Translations under genes and position numbers: made by a program | Origin: Acidovorax sp. RAC01 | Lineage (GTDB): Bacteria > Pseudomonadota > Gammaproteobacteria > Burkholderiales > Burkholderiaceae_C | Assembly: GCF_001714725.1 (NCBI RefSeq) | Contig: NZ_CP016447.1 | Span: 3,901,501-3,965,500, forward strand | Length of the DNA: 64,000 bases | Reading direction: 5' to 3' | Part shown: positions 1 to 7,726 of the stretch, piece after piece | Position numbering within the stretch: position 1 is the stretch's first letter | Layout of the letters: every line of letters starts with the position of its first letter | The notes under the pieces: generated by a model | Told to the model about the DNA's origin: nothing | Seen by the model: the letters and a program-made list of their open reading frames with translations, nothing else | Database searches by the model: none

Positions 1-418
1 CGCGTTGCGCTGCCATGGACAAAAGGGGAACGACGCCAGATCCTCCCCCAATCAGCAAGGCTGGTCGTGTGTTCGACTCGTCAAGCACAAAATGACCTCC
101 AACCGGTCCGAGGACTTCAATCGTTTCGCCGTGCTGGGCCTTGTCGTGAAACCAGGTGGATACTTCGCCATCGTCCAAACGCTCAATGCCAAGCTCATAG
201 AGCCCGGTACGTTGAGGAGGTGAGAGGAGTGAATAGCTCCGTTGTGCCTGATAGCCGTCTTCCGCTGTCAGTCGGACATCCAAATGCTGGCCCGGCCTCG
301 GGCGAACCCATCTGTCAGGACGCAGCACCACCCGCATGACGCGTGGAGTCAGTGCCTGCAACGCATCGATGCGTGCGGTCTGCCAGCTCAGCCGGTGTTG
401 ACCAACAGCCTCATCCAT
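1..418 (-). CDS. FAD/NAD(P)-binding ferredoxin-reductase-type oxidoreductase, 3' part beyond window
   Basis: The first 139 codons are visible; the rest runs off the left edge. The protein begins MDEAVGQHRLSW. It has the flavin-binding RSYS motif of ferredoxin-NADP reductase folds at residues 60-63, and a glycine-rich nucleotide-binding stretch (GGGSGVVPLLSM) near residue 125. Such proteins pass electrons from NAD(P)H through FAD to a partner, and sometimes carry a C-terminal 2Fe-2S domain that would lie outside the window. The start codon overlaps the end of the upstream molybdoenzyme gene by 8 bases, which suggests translational coupling. I infer that it is the reductase partner of that molybdoenzyme. 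The exact electron acceptor is unknown. Confidence 0.8.
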   Translation of the reverse strand, partial: MDEAVGQHRLSWQTARIDALQALTPRVMRVVLRPDRWVRPRPGQHLDVRLTAEDGYQAQRSYSLLSPPQRTGLYELGIERLDDGEVSTWFHDKAQHGETIEVLGPVGGHFVLDESNTRPALLIGGGSGVVPLLSMAAQR

Positions 419-1019
419 AGCGCTCTTCCTTGAAAGGGTCGCCTCGCATGTGATAGCCCCGCAGTTCCCAGAACCCGGCCTCGTCGCGCTCGTTGAACTG
501 CAGCGCATTGACCCACTTGGCCGACTTCCAGAAGTAGAGATGCGGCACCAACAGGCGTGCCGGTCCCCCGTGCTCGGGCGCGAGCGGTCGGTCGTCGTAG
601 TGCGTTGCGATCATTGCGCGCCCTTGTGTCAGATCGGCCAACGGCACGTTGGTGGAGTAGCCGTCCTGAGAATGCGCCAACACCCAAGGCGTGGGCGCTT
701 CCAGTCCGGCCGCCTGCAACAAGGTGTCCAACGTCACACCGCGCCAGCGGGTGTCGAATTTCGACCAGGTGGTAACGCAATGGATATCGACCACCTGCTC
801 GGTCTGGGGCAGGGCCTGGAATTCGCTCCAGGTCCAAACGCGAACCGGCCGCACACCGACCTTCAAGGTCAAGCGCCAATCGCCAAGCGCCAAGGCTTTT
901 GGGGTGGGGCCCGCAGTCAGCACGGGAAAACCTTCCGTCAGGGACTGTCCTGGCGGAAGTCGACCGCCGTGGTTGTGGACATCGCGATTGCGGCCGCTGA
1001 ATGAGCGGTTGATGGGCAT
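411..1019 (-). CDS. Molybdopterin-dependent oxidoreductase, sulfite-oxidase/YedY fold
   Basis: The protein is about 202 residues and matches the catalytic domain of the sulfite oxidase family. The segment VVDIHCVTTWSKFD holds the cysteine that ligates molybdenum in this family, followed by typical motifs (APEHGGPARLLVPHLYFWK, KWV) that bind the pterin. There is no twin-arginine or Sec signal at the N terminus (MPINRSFSGRNRD), so it is predicted to be cytosolic, unlike periplasmic MsrP/YedY. I chose the ATG at 1019 because an upstream ATG at 1040 adds only low-complexity residues. It is followed in overlap by a flavin reductase, a plausible electron partner. The substrate is not evident; sulfite or sulfoxides are candidates given the neighbours. 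Confidence 0.85.
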   Translation of the reverse strand: MPINRSFSGRNRDVHNHGGRLPPGQSLTEGFPVLTAGPTPKALALGDWRLTLKVGVRPVRVWTWSEFQALPQTEQVVDIHCVTTWSKFDTRWRGVTLDTLLQAAGLEAPTPWVLAHSQDGYSTNVPLADLTQGRAMIATHYDDRPLAPEHGGPARLLVPHLYFWKSAKWVNALQFNERDEAGFWELRGYHMRGDPFKEERYG

Positions 1020-1036
1020 GGTGTGGGTCCTCCGGC

Positions 1037-2446
1037 TCACCCAGAACTTGCGGTCAAGGGCTTGCGTCGATCAATGATGGTGGGCAGGAACTCGGTGACC
1101 GTCGGGTGAACGGGCAATGCATCCCGGACCAACTTCCAGGTGCCGCCACTGGCCATCACCAGACCGATCGCCTGAATGATCTCGTCCGACTGGATCCCGA
1201 GCATGGTCGCTCCGAGGAAATGACCACTGTCCTCATCGATGAGGAGCTTGATCTTGCCCACGGTTTCGCCTTCTTCCTTCGCGCGACTGACGTCCTTCAT
1301 GGCGTGAACCGCCTGGGAAATGCGTCGCCCTTCGGTCACGAGTTTTCGCGCGTCGGCCTCATAAAGACCGACGTGGGCCAGCGGAGGATCGGTAAACATG
1401 GCATAAATGCCGACGCGCGCGGCGGCGCTGCGTTGCCCTCCGGCCAGGTTCTCCGCCACGATGTCCTGATCGTGGTAGCTGGTGTGGGTAAAGGCCCCGC
1501 GCTGATTGATGTCACCCAGCGCCCAGATGCCGGGAACCGCGGTTTCGAGCCGGTCGTTGGTGACCAGGTAGCCTCGCGCACTGACCTCCAGGCCCACCGT
1601 TTCCAGGCCCAGACAGTCGGTGTTCGGTATTCGCCCGGTGGCCACCAGCAGGTGGCTGCCATCCACGCTGCGGCCACCAGCCAACTGCACCCGCACGCCA
1701 GCGTCGTTGTCCGCCTTGCCGACCCGCTCAATGCGCTCGCCGGTGTTCACTTCGATGCCTTCCGCTGTCAGCATTCCGGTCACAGCGGCTGCAATGTCCT
1801 CGTCCTCGCGGGCCGTGAGGCGGGGCCCTGTTTCCAGAATGGCAACCTCACTTCCCAGCCGCCGAAAGATCTGAGCCATCTCCAGGCTGATGTATCCACC
1901 GCCGATGATCACCAGCCTGGACGGTAATTCACGCAGCGCCAACAGCCGTTCGTTGTCCAGGAACGGCAGCTCGTCCAGCCCAGGCACCGGCGGAACAAAG
2001 GGACGTGTGCCGGTGTTCAGCACCACCTTGGGCGCCACCAGCTGATGCTCGCCGGCCAGCACCACGAACTGTTCGCCTTCACGGCCCGCCAGGCGACCGC
2101 GCGCCTTGATGATGGTGAGTCCTTCCAACTGGCCCAGCCAGGCCTGCAGGCCAGAGCGAGCCTCCTCCACCCGGCGTTGCATGCGCTCCATCGCTGCCCT
2201 GAAGTTGACCTGGACCGACCCGGTTTGCACACCGAATTCGCTGGCCCGGCGCGCCATGTGAGCCACACGAGCCGACTTGCGTAGGGTCTTGGTTGGGGTG
2301 CAGCCCCGATTGACACAGGTACCACCCAGGTCACGCTCCTCGATGAGCGCCACCTTCATACCCCGGGCAACGAGTGTCGCGCCCAGAAAGGGACCGGCCT
2401 GACCGGCTCCGATCACGATCGCGTCGAACCTCTGTTCCCCGCTCAT
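1037..2446 (-). CDS. FAD-dependent NAD(P)-disulfide oxidoreductase, MerA-like without mercury-binding ends
   Basis: This 469-residue protein belongs to the class I pyridine nucleotide-disulfide reductases. It shows an N-terminal dinucleotide fold (VIGAGQAG), a redox-active disulfide motif (GGTCVNRGCTPTK), a second nucleotide site (IIGGGYISLEMAQ) and the dimer-interface VHPTVTE motif with the catalytic base histidine. It resembles mercuric reductases in sequence, but it lacks both the N-terminal metal-binding domain and the C-terminal vicinal cysteines (it ends TASSG), so mercury reduction is unlikely. The start overlaps the DUF427 stop by ATGA, which fixes the start at 2446. It probably reduces a small thiol or a protein disulfide for the redox-repair proteins encoded upstream. 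Confidence 0.85.
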   Translation of the reverse strand: MSGEQRFDAIVIGAGQAGPFLGATLVARGMKVALIEERDLGGTCVNRGCTPTKTLRKSARVAHMARRASEFGVQTGSVQVNFRAAMERMQRRVEEARSGLQAWLGQLEGLTIIKARGRLAGREGEQFVVLAGEHQLVAPKVVLNTGTRPFVPPVPGLDELPFLDNERLLALRELPSRLVIIGGGYISLEMAQIFRRLGSEVAILETGPRLTAREDEDIAAAVTGMLTAEGIEVNTGERIERVGKADNDAGVRVQLAGGRSVDGSHLLVATGRIPNTDCLGLETVGLEVSARGYLVTNDRLETAVPGIWALGDINQRGAFTHTSYHDQDIVAENLAGGQRSAAARVGIYAMFTDPPLAHVGLYEADARKLVTEGRRISQAVHAMKDVSRAKEEGETVGKIKLLIDEDSGHFLGATMLGIQSDEIIQAIGLVMASGGTWKLVRDALPVHPTVTEFLPTIIDRRKPLTASSG

Positions 2447-2724
2447 GGCCGCACCTCGACACCGCGCCAGAACGCCACCCTGCCGGTCACCGCCTCCGCA
2501 CCAGCCTTGGGCGACGGGTAGTACCACGCCGCGTCAGCGTTCACGTCTTCGCCGACCACGACGTCGTAGTAGCTGGCCCGCCCCTTCCATGGACAGGTGG
2601 TGTGCGTATCGCTTGGTTTGAAATGTTCCGGGCGCAACGCGTCGTGTGGGAAATAGGCGTTGCCTTCAACTTCCACGATGTCATCGCTCTCAGCGATGGT
2701 GGTGCCTTTCCAGATGGCTCTCAT
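2443..2724 (-). CDS. DUF427 domain-containing protein
   Basis: This is a compact 93-residue protein starting MRAIWKGTTIAESDD. It carries the DUF427 signature: the TTCPWKGRASYYDV core and an aromatic WYYPSPK segment. DUF427 proteins are small beta-rich proteins of unknown biochemical role that often sit beside redox or flavin enzymes. The longer reading frame that begins at 2820 overlaps the preceding gene and is rejected; the ATG at 2724 follows a GGAGA-type ribosome site. Its stop overlaps the start of the flavin disulfide reductase by four bases, so the two are almost certainly co-translated. Function is not assigned. Confidence 0.85.
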   Translation of the reverse strand: MRAIWKGTTIAESDDIVEVEGNAYFPHDALRPEHFKPSDTHTTCPWKGRASYYDVVVGEDVNADAAWYYPSPKAGAEAVTGRVAFWRGVEVRP

Positions 2725-2756
2725 GCTCCGTCTCCTTCGTTTGTGTGTGGTTGGGA

Positions 2757-3977
2757 TCAGTCCCGAATCAGTGTGGTGGTGATCACCGGATGGTTCTCCA
2801 GCGTTCGATGCACGGGGCAACGATCGGCGATGCGCAACAGGTCCTGTCGCTGGCTTTCACTCAACGGTCCGCTCAGCAGGAGCTGCCGCGTGACGTGGTC
2901 AACCTGTCCCGAGCGATCCCCGCACTCCTGGCAATCGGTCGCGTGCGCGCGCTCATGACGCAACCTGACCTGGACATCCTTGAGCGCATAGCCTTTTCGC
3001 TTGGCGTACTGGCGCAATGTCATGGACGTGCAGGCGCCCAGCGACATCAGCAGAAGTTCATAAGGATCGGGCCCGCGTTCGCCACCACCCACTTCCTTGG
3101 GCTCATCGGCGTCGAGGTGGTGCGGACCTGCTCGCATCGATCGCCAGAAGGCGTGATCGTGCTCCCCCACCCACACCTCGCCCGCACGAAGGTCCGACGG
3201 CGCATCGTTTCGCTCGGCTCGCATCGGCAGAAACCGCGAGGCCCAGGCGCCAATCAGGTCAGCCGCATACTGCGCATCGGCCGGGCGCGTGAGCAGATGG
3301 TCCGCATCGTCCAGGCTGATGAAACTCTTAGGATGTCTGGCCGCCTTGAACAGGTCCTGTGCCTCGCCGATGTCCACCACCGCGTCACTTGGCGCGTGCA
3401 TAACCAGCAAGGCCGCGCGAAGCCCCTTGACCGGGTTCTCGTGGGCTTGGGCCTGGAGCTCTTCAATGAAGGCCGGCGCGATCCTGAACGCCCGGCCGCC
3501 CAGGTCGACCTGGATCTGCCCATCCTCTTCGGACTTGGTCGGACCGAAGTGACGAAGCACATGGTCGGCCGTCGCGGGTGCGCCCAGCGTGCAAACCGCC
3601 CGTATGCCGTCGAGGCGGGCAGCCGCCGCGATGGCCGCCGTCCCCCCCAGGCTGTGTCCGACCAACAGTGCAGGCATGCCGATCGTGCTCTGCATCCAGT
3701 GCACCGCCGCCACAATGTCCGCCACGCTGGACGAAAAGCCACCGCGCCCGAAGTCGCCTTCGCTCTCGCCCAGACCGGTGAAATCAAAGCGCAGCGTGGC
3801 GATGCCCTGCTGAGCCAGCGCCCGGCTGATGCGGGTCGCGGCGAGAGAGTTCTTTCCGCAGGTAAAGCAGTGGGCAAACACCGCCAGGGCTTGTAACGGT
3901 GCATGGTCCGGGCGTTCCAAGACACCCACCAGCAGACCCTGGCTGCTGCCAGCGAAGCCTACCTTTTCGCTGCTCAT
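2757..3977 (-). CDS. Alpha/beta hydrolase-OsmC fusion protein
   Basis: The 406-residue protein joins two domains. Residues 1 to about 260 form an alpha/beta hydrolase with the nucleophile elbow GHSLGG (Ser109) and an oxyanion region HCFTCGK. Residues from about 265 onward form an OsmC/Ohr-like domain with the two reactive cysteines expected of this family (LGACTSM and DRCPVH). OsmC proteins reduce organic or lipid hydroperoxides through a Cys-Cys pair. The fused hydrolase may release the peroxide substrate from an ester, but that is inference. The start overlaps the Prx-MsrB gene by four bases (ATGA). Fusions of this architecture are known in proteobacteria but their substrate is not well defined. 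Confidence 0.88.
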   Translation of the reverse strand: MSSEKVGFAGSSQGLLVGVLERPDHAPLQALAVFAHCFTCGKNSLAATRISRALAQQGIATLRFDFTGLGESEGDFGRGGFSSSVADIVAAVHWMQSTIGMPALLVGHSLGGTAAIAAAARLDGIRAVCTLGAPATADHVLRHFGPTKSEEDGQIQVDLGGRAFRIAPAFIEELQAQAHENPVKGLRAALLVMHAPSDAVVDIGEAQDLFKAARHPKSFISLDDADHLLTRPADAQYAADLIGAWASRFLPMRAERNDAPSDLRAGEVWVGEHDHAFWRSMRAGPHHLDADEPKEVGGGERGPDPYELLLMSLGACTSMTLRQYAKRKGYALKDVQVRLRHERAHATDCQECGDRSGQVDHVTRQLLLSGPLSESQRQDLLRIADRCPVHRTLENHPVITTTLIRD

Positions 3978-4945
3978 GCTTTCTCCAGTGCCAGGGCGTT
4001 GATGCAGTAGCGCAGACCGCTGGGCTTGGGTCCGTCGGGAAACACGTGACCCAGGTGGGCGTCGCAGACGTTGCACGTCGTCTCCACCCGCACCATGCCG
4101 TGGCTGTTGTCTCCGTGATAGCCCACCAGACCCGGGGCAATGGCCTGCGTGAAGCTGGGCCAGCCGCTGCGGCTGTCATATTTGGTCGACGCATCGAATA
4201 GTTCAGTGCCGCAGCACACGCACCGGTAGATCCCGGGCGAAAACAGCGTACACATCGAGGAGCTGTGCGCCCGTTCGGTGCCCTTGAGCCGCGTGATTCG
4301 GAACTGCTCGGGCGTCAGCTGTTGGGCCCACTCGGCTTCGCTGCGCTCAACTCGGCGCGGTGGCGTCGGGTTGCCCGTTTCCACCAGTTGAATCACTCCT
4401 TTCCAAGTCAACATGTCGGGCCCAGGCTCCGGTGCCGCCGGTTCGTTTTCCAGCCGCTTGAGAAAGGTGACGAGCTTGTCGGCGTCGATTCGGAAATGGT
4501 TGTAGACCACTCTGCCATCGGGATCGATCAGGATGAACCAGGGTGTGCCGCCGTTGCGGTAGCGGCGCATCAGCTCCGAACCCGCGCCGTCCTGTTCGTC
4601 ACCGGCGTCGTGCCCGAAGGGAATGCCCAGCGCGTAGCGGGAGTGATTGGCCAGCATGCGCTCCCAGGTGTTCGAACCGAAGTCCTCGAACACGGTCTGG
4701 ACTGCGGCGAACCCGACGAAGTCGCTCCCCCGAAACGCGTCGACCACCCGGGCAAGCGCCGGAAAGCCGGTCGCATGGCACCCCGGGCAGGCGTCCTGAA
4801 AACAGAAGATGAGCTTGAACCGGCCGGGCATGCGGTCCAGGTCGAAGTGTTCCAGCGCCTGGCCCGACGCGTCCACCCACCGGGTCACACCCAGGGGAGC
4901 GGCCGCTTCGCCAAGGACACCGGGTTCCTGTTTCGTTGTGGTCAT
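3974..4945 (-). CDS. msrB: Thioredoxin-fold (AhpC/TSA-like) domain fused to methionine-R-sulfoxide reductase B
   Basis: The 323-residue protein has an N-terminal thioredoxin-like domain (residues about 15-165) with a CPGC active-site pair in CFQDACPGCH, and a C-terminal MsrB domain (about 195-320). The MsrB domain has both zinc CxxC pairs (CVCCG, CNVCD), the SGWPSF motif and the catalytic cysteine in RYCINALAL. MsrB reduces methionine-R-sulfoxide in proteins and needs thioredoxin-type recycling, so the fused domain may act as its built-in reductant. That coupling is inference. The N-terminal domain is a clear paralogue of the separate gene at 6519-7007. I chose the start at 4945 after the GGAG ribosome site. 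Confidence 0.88.
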   Translation of the reverse strand: MTTTKQEPGVLGEAAAPLGVTRWVDASGQALEHFDLDRMPGRFKLIFCFQDACPGCHATGFPALARVVDAFRGSDFVGFAAVQTVFEDFGSNTWERMLANHSRYALGIPFGHDAGDEQDGAGSELMRRYRNGGTPWFILIDPDGRVVYNHFRIDADKLVTFLKRLENEPAAPEPGPDMLTWKGVIQLVETGNPTPPRRVERSEAEWAQQLTPEQFRITRLKGTERAHSSSMCTLFSPGIYRCVCCGTELFDASTKYDSRSGWPSFTQAIAPGLVGYHGDNSHGMVRVETTCNVCDAHLGHVFPDGPKPSGLRYCINALALEKA

Positions 4946-4981
4946 GCGAAGTCTCCTTTCAGAAATCGTTGGGTACCCCAA

Positions 4982-6514
4982 TCAGGTGCCGCAGAAGGTG
5001 CGGTGGGCTGCGGCCACTTCGGGCGAGGCCGGCAGCGTGAATGGCCGCGCGGACTCCACCGTCTCGTACGGCCGCCCCAGCACCGCCAGCAGGCGCTCGA
5101 ACGGACCGAGGTCGGCCTCGTCCACGGCACTCGACAGCGCCGCCTCCACCTGGTGATTGCGCGGGATCACGAAGGGATTGACCGACCACGCCGTTGCGGC
5201 GCAGTCCTGCAAGGTCCTTCCCTCCCGGGCCATGCGCTGGCGCCAGCGCGCCAGCCAGTCCGAGAGCGCCGGGCGCTCCCGTCCGAACAGGTCGTGCAGT
5301 GCGGCATCCGGCCCCGTGATGGCGTCGGACAGGAGGCGGAACGCCAGCGTGAAGTCCACCTTTTCCCGCTGCAGCAGCTGCAGGAAGTCGTCCGCCAGGG
5401 CGCGGTCGTCCGGCTCTTCAGCGGCCAAGCCCAGCTTGGCGCGCAGCTGCCCGGTCCAATGCCGGTCAAAGCGCACGGCAAACCCGGCCACCACCTGTTC
5501 CACCCGTTCCACGACGTCGATATCGCGGGCGTCCAGAACCGGCAGCAACGCTTCGGCCAGACGGGCCAGGTTCCATTGCGCCATGGCCGGCTGCTGGCCG
5601 TAGGCATATCGCCCCTGACGGTCGATCGAGCTGAACACCGTGGCCGGATCGAAACCCTCCATGAACGCACACGGACCATAGTCGATGGTCTCGCCCGAAA
5701 TGCTCATGTTGTCGGTGTTCATCACCCCGTGGATGAAGCCCACGCCCATCCAGCGTGCAATCAGCTGCGCCTGCCGCTCACAGACGGCCTCCAGCATCGG
5801 AATGGGCTTGTCGGAAAGCTTGGCGAGGGCGGGGTCATGCCGCGCCACGGCATAGTCGAGCAGCCGCCGAAGCATCACCTCCTCCTCCCGCGCCGCGAAG
5901 AACTCAAAAGTGCCCACCCGCAAGTGGCTGGCCGCCACGCGCACCAAGATCGCCCCGGGGGGCGAGCCCTCGCGGTTCACCCGCTCACCGGTCCGGATCA
6001 CCGCCAGCGCACGCGTCGTGGGAATGCCCAACGCGTGCATGGCCTCGCCCATGAGGTACTCGCGCAGCGCCGGGCCCAGTGCCGCCTTGCCATCGCCACG
6101 GCGCGAAAACGGCGTACGGCCCGACCCCTTGAGGGCCAGGTCCCGACGCTGTCCTGCCGTGTCGATGAGTTCCCCGAGCAGCAAGGCGCGGCCATCCCCC
6201 AAGTGTGGCGAGAACTGGCCGAACTGGTGTCCCGCGTAGGCCTGCGCCAGCGGCGCCGCCTCAGCCGGCATTTCCACGCCGGACAGCCACGCCAGACCGG
6301 TCGCAGACTTCAGCGTCGCCGGCTCCAGCCCCAGCTCCAGCGCCAGGGCGTCGTTGAACTGCACCCAGGCCGGGGCCGGGGACGGCTCGGGCTTCCAAGG
6401 CACATAGAACCCCTGCATGTCCCGGAAGAAGCTGTTGTCAAACGGCAGCCGAAACGCCGGGCCCGTCCCCGGCGTCTTCGGCTCCGACACGGCCTTTGGT
6501 GTGGACGCACGCAT
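4982..6514 (-). CDS. selO: Protein adenylyltransferase SelO (YdiU family)
   Basis: This is a full-length member (510 residues) of the SelO pseudokinase family, which transfers AMP from ATP to Ser, Thr or Tyr of target proteins and is linked to oxidative stress responses. Family motifs are visible: YAGHQFGQFSPHLGDGRA near the N terminus, LKGSGRTPFSRRGDGKA, the metal-binding GVMNTDNMS and DYGPC in the centre, and CGT at the very C terminus. The gene sits between two genes encoding paralogous thioredoxin-fold proteins and is four bases from its upstream neighbour, so co-transcription is very likely. In E. coli, SelO modifies redox proteins; a similar target here is plausible but not shown by sequence. 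Confidence 0.93.
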   Translation of the reverse strand: MRASTPKAVSEPKTPGTGPAFRLPFDNSFFRDMQGFYVPWKPEPSPAPAWVQFNDALALELGLEPATLKSATGLAWLSGVEMPAEAAPLAQAYAGHQFGQFSPHLGDGRALLLGELIDTAGQRRDLALKGSGRTPFSRRGDGKAALGPALREYLMGEAMHALGIPTTRALAVIRTGERVNREGSPPGAILVRVAASHLRVGTFEFFAAREEEVMLRRLLDYAVARHDPALAKLSDKPIPMLEAVCERQAQLIARWMGVGFIHGVMNTDNMSISGETIDYGPCAFMEGFDPATVFSSIDRQGRYAYGQQPAMAQWNLARLAEALLPVLDARDIDVVERVEQVVAGFAVRFDRHWTGQLRAKLGLAAEEPDDRALADDFLQLLQREKVDFTLAFRLLSDAITGPDAALHDLFGRERPALSDWLARWRQRMAREGRTLQDCAATAWSVNPFVIPRNHQVEAALSSAVDEADLGPFERLLAVLGRPYETVESARPFTLPASPEVAAAHRTFCGT

Positions 6515-6518
6515 GACT

Positions 6519-7007
6519 TCAGGCCGCCTTGAGACCATCGTTCGAAGCGCCGAACGCCCCGATCAGCTGCCGCTCGTCGAGCTCGAAGTCGCTGTAGAGC
6601 ACCTCGTCCAGCGGATCGATCACCAAAAACCACGGCGTGCCGCGCGTCCCGTAGTCCGCCATGAGCGACGACGCGCGTCCGATCGCAGGGTCGTGTCCGA
6701 ACGGAATGTTCAAGCCGTAGCGCAACTGCGTCTCGCGCAGGCGCTCGAAGGTGTTGGACTCGGCGCCCTCGAACACGGTCTGCACCGCGGCAAACGCGAA
6801 GCCGCGATCGCCCAACGCCTTGATCAGCTTCTGCAGGGTCGGAAAGCCATGGCTGTGGCAGCCCGGACACCAGTGCTGGAAGCAGAAGATCACTTTGAAC
6901 CCGTCGCCCAGATCGGACAGCTTCAGCGGTGCCATGCTGCGCCCTTCGCCGTCGATCCACCACGGCACCCGCAGCTCGGGCGCCTGTTGAATGCACCGGG
7001 ATTGCAT
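6519..7007 (-). CDS. Thioredoxin-fold redox protein (AhpC/TSA-like)
   Basis: The 162-residue protein is a single thioredoxin-like domain with the active-site pair CPGC in CFQHWCPGCHSHG, the cis-proline loop RGTPWF, and a conserved middle segment (TVFEG, SNTFERL, IPFGHD). It is a paralogue of the N-terminal half of the MsrB fusion at 3974-4945. I place the start at 7007 because that ATG lies about seven bases from GGAG; an ATG at 7013 is too close to the ribosome site. No signal peptide is seen, so it acts in the cytosol. A role as reductant for MsrA, encoded immediately upstream, is likely but inferred from position. Confidence 0.85.
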   Translation of the reverse strand: MQSRCIQQAPELRVPWWIDGEGRSMAPLKLSDLGDGFKVIFCFQHWCPGCHSHGFPTLQKLIKALGDRGFAFAAVQTVFEGAESNTFERLRETQLRYGLNIPFGHDPAIGRASSLMADYGTRGTPWFLVIDPLDEVLYSDFELDERQLIGAFGASNDGLKAA

Positions 7008-7092
7008 CACCATCTCCTCAGGAAAAAAACAGACACACCGGGTCGGCCCGCCCACTGGCGCGCCGACCCCCACCGTTCTTGAGCGTTGGCCG

Positions 7093-7602
7093 TCAGCCGA
7101 TCTCGCGTCGCGGCAGCTTCCAGCCCGCACGGGGGTAGTGGCAGGTGTAGCCGTTGGGGTGCTTGACCAGGTAGTCCTGATGCTCGGGCTCGGCCTCCCA
7201 GAACGGCCCCGCGGGCGCGAGCTCGGTGACCACCTTGCCCGGCCACAAACCCGAGGCATTCACATCGGCAATGGTCTGCTGCGCCGTGGCCAGCTGCTCG
7301 TCCGAGGTGTAGAAAATGGCCGACCGGTAGGAACTGCCGCGGTCATTGCCCTGGCGCCCCGGGGTGCTCGGATCGTGGATCTGGAAGAAGAACTCCAGCA
7401 GGTCGCGAAAGCTCGTCTGCGTGGGGTCGAACTCCACCTCCAACGCCTCGGCGTGGGTGCCGTGGTTGCGGTAGGTGGCGTTGGGCACATCGCCGCCGCT
7501 GTAGCCCACACGGGTGCGCAACACGCCAGGCAGCTTGCGCACCAGGTCCTGCATGCCCCAGAAACAACCGCCGGCCAGGACTGCTTTTTCGCTCGGGTTC
7601 AT
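7093..7602 (-). CDS. msrA: Peptide-methionine (S)-S-oxide reductase MsrA
   Basis: The protein is 169 residues and carries the catalytic GGCFWG motif near its N terminus, with the cysteine nucleophile that attacks methionine-S-sulfoxide. Other family segments follow: [24 protein letters not shown], and [12 protein letters not shown]. The start at 7602 follows an AAGGAGATCACG ribosome site; the ATG at 7617 in the same frame lies upstream of that site. It is probably the first gene of the redox-repair operon. The enzyme reduces S-epimers, complementing the MsrB fusion further down the same cluster. Regulation may come from the AraC-type gene immediately upstream. Confidence 0.95.
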   Translation of the reverse strand: MNPSEKAVLAGGCFWGMQDLVRKLPGVLRTRVGYSGGDVPNATYRNHGTHAEALEVEFDPTQTSFRDLLEFFFQIHDPSTPGRQGNDRGSSYRSAIFYTSDEQLATAQQTIADVNASGLWPGKVVTELAPAGPFWEAEPEHQDYLVKHPNGYTCHYPRAGWKLPRREIG

Positions 7603-7726
7603 CGTGATCTCCTTCAAAGTTCTGCCTCAAGGCATTGAACCTGAAGTCGGGTCCGTTCGGCACAGCACAACGGCATTCGGCGTCCGCATCACGCCACCGA
7701 TCGTCCAGAACCAGGGCGCGATGGAC

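Noticed and set aside
4265..6532. 755-codon open frame on the plus strand
   Set aside because: It is antisense to the convincing selO and msrB genes and has no domain signature; long shadow frames are normal in high-GC DNA.
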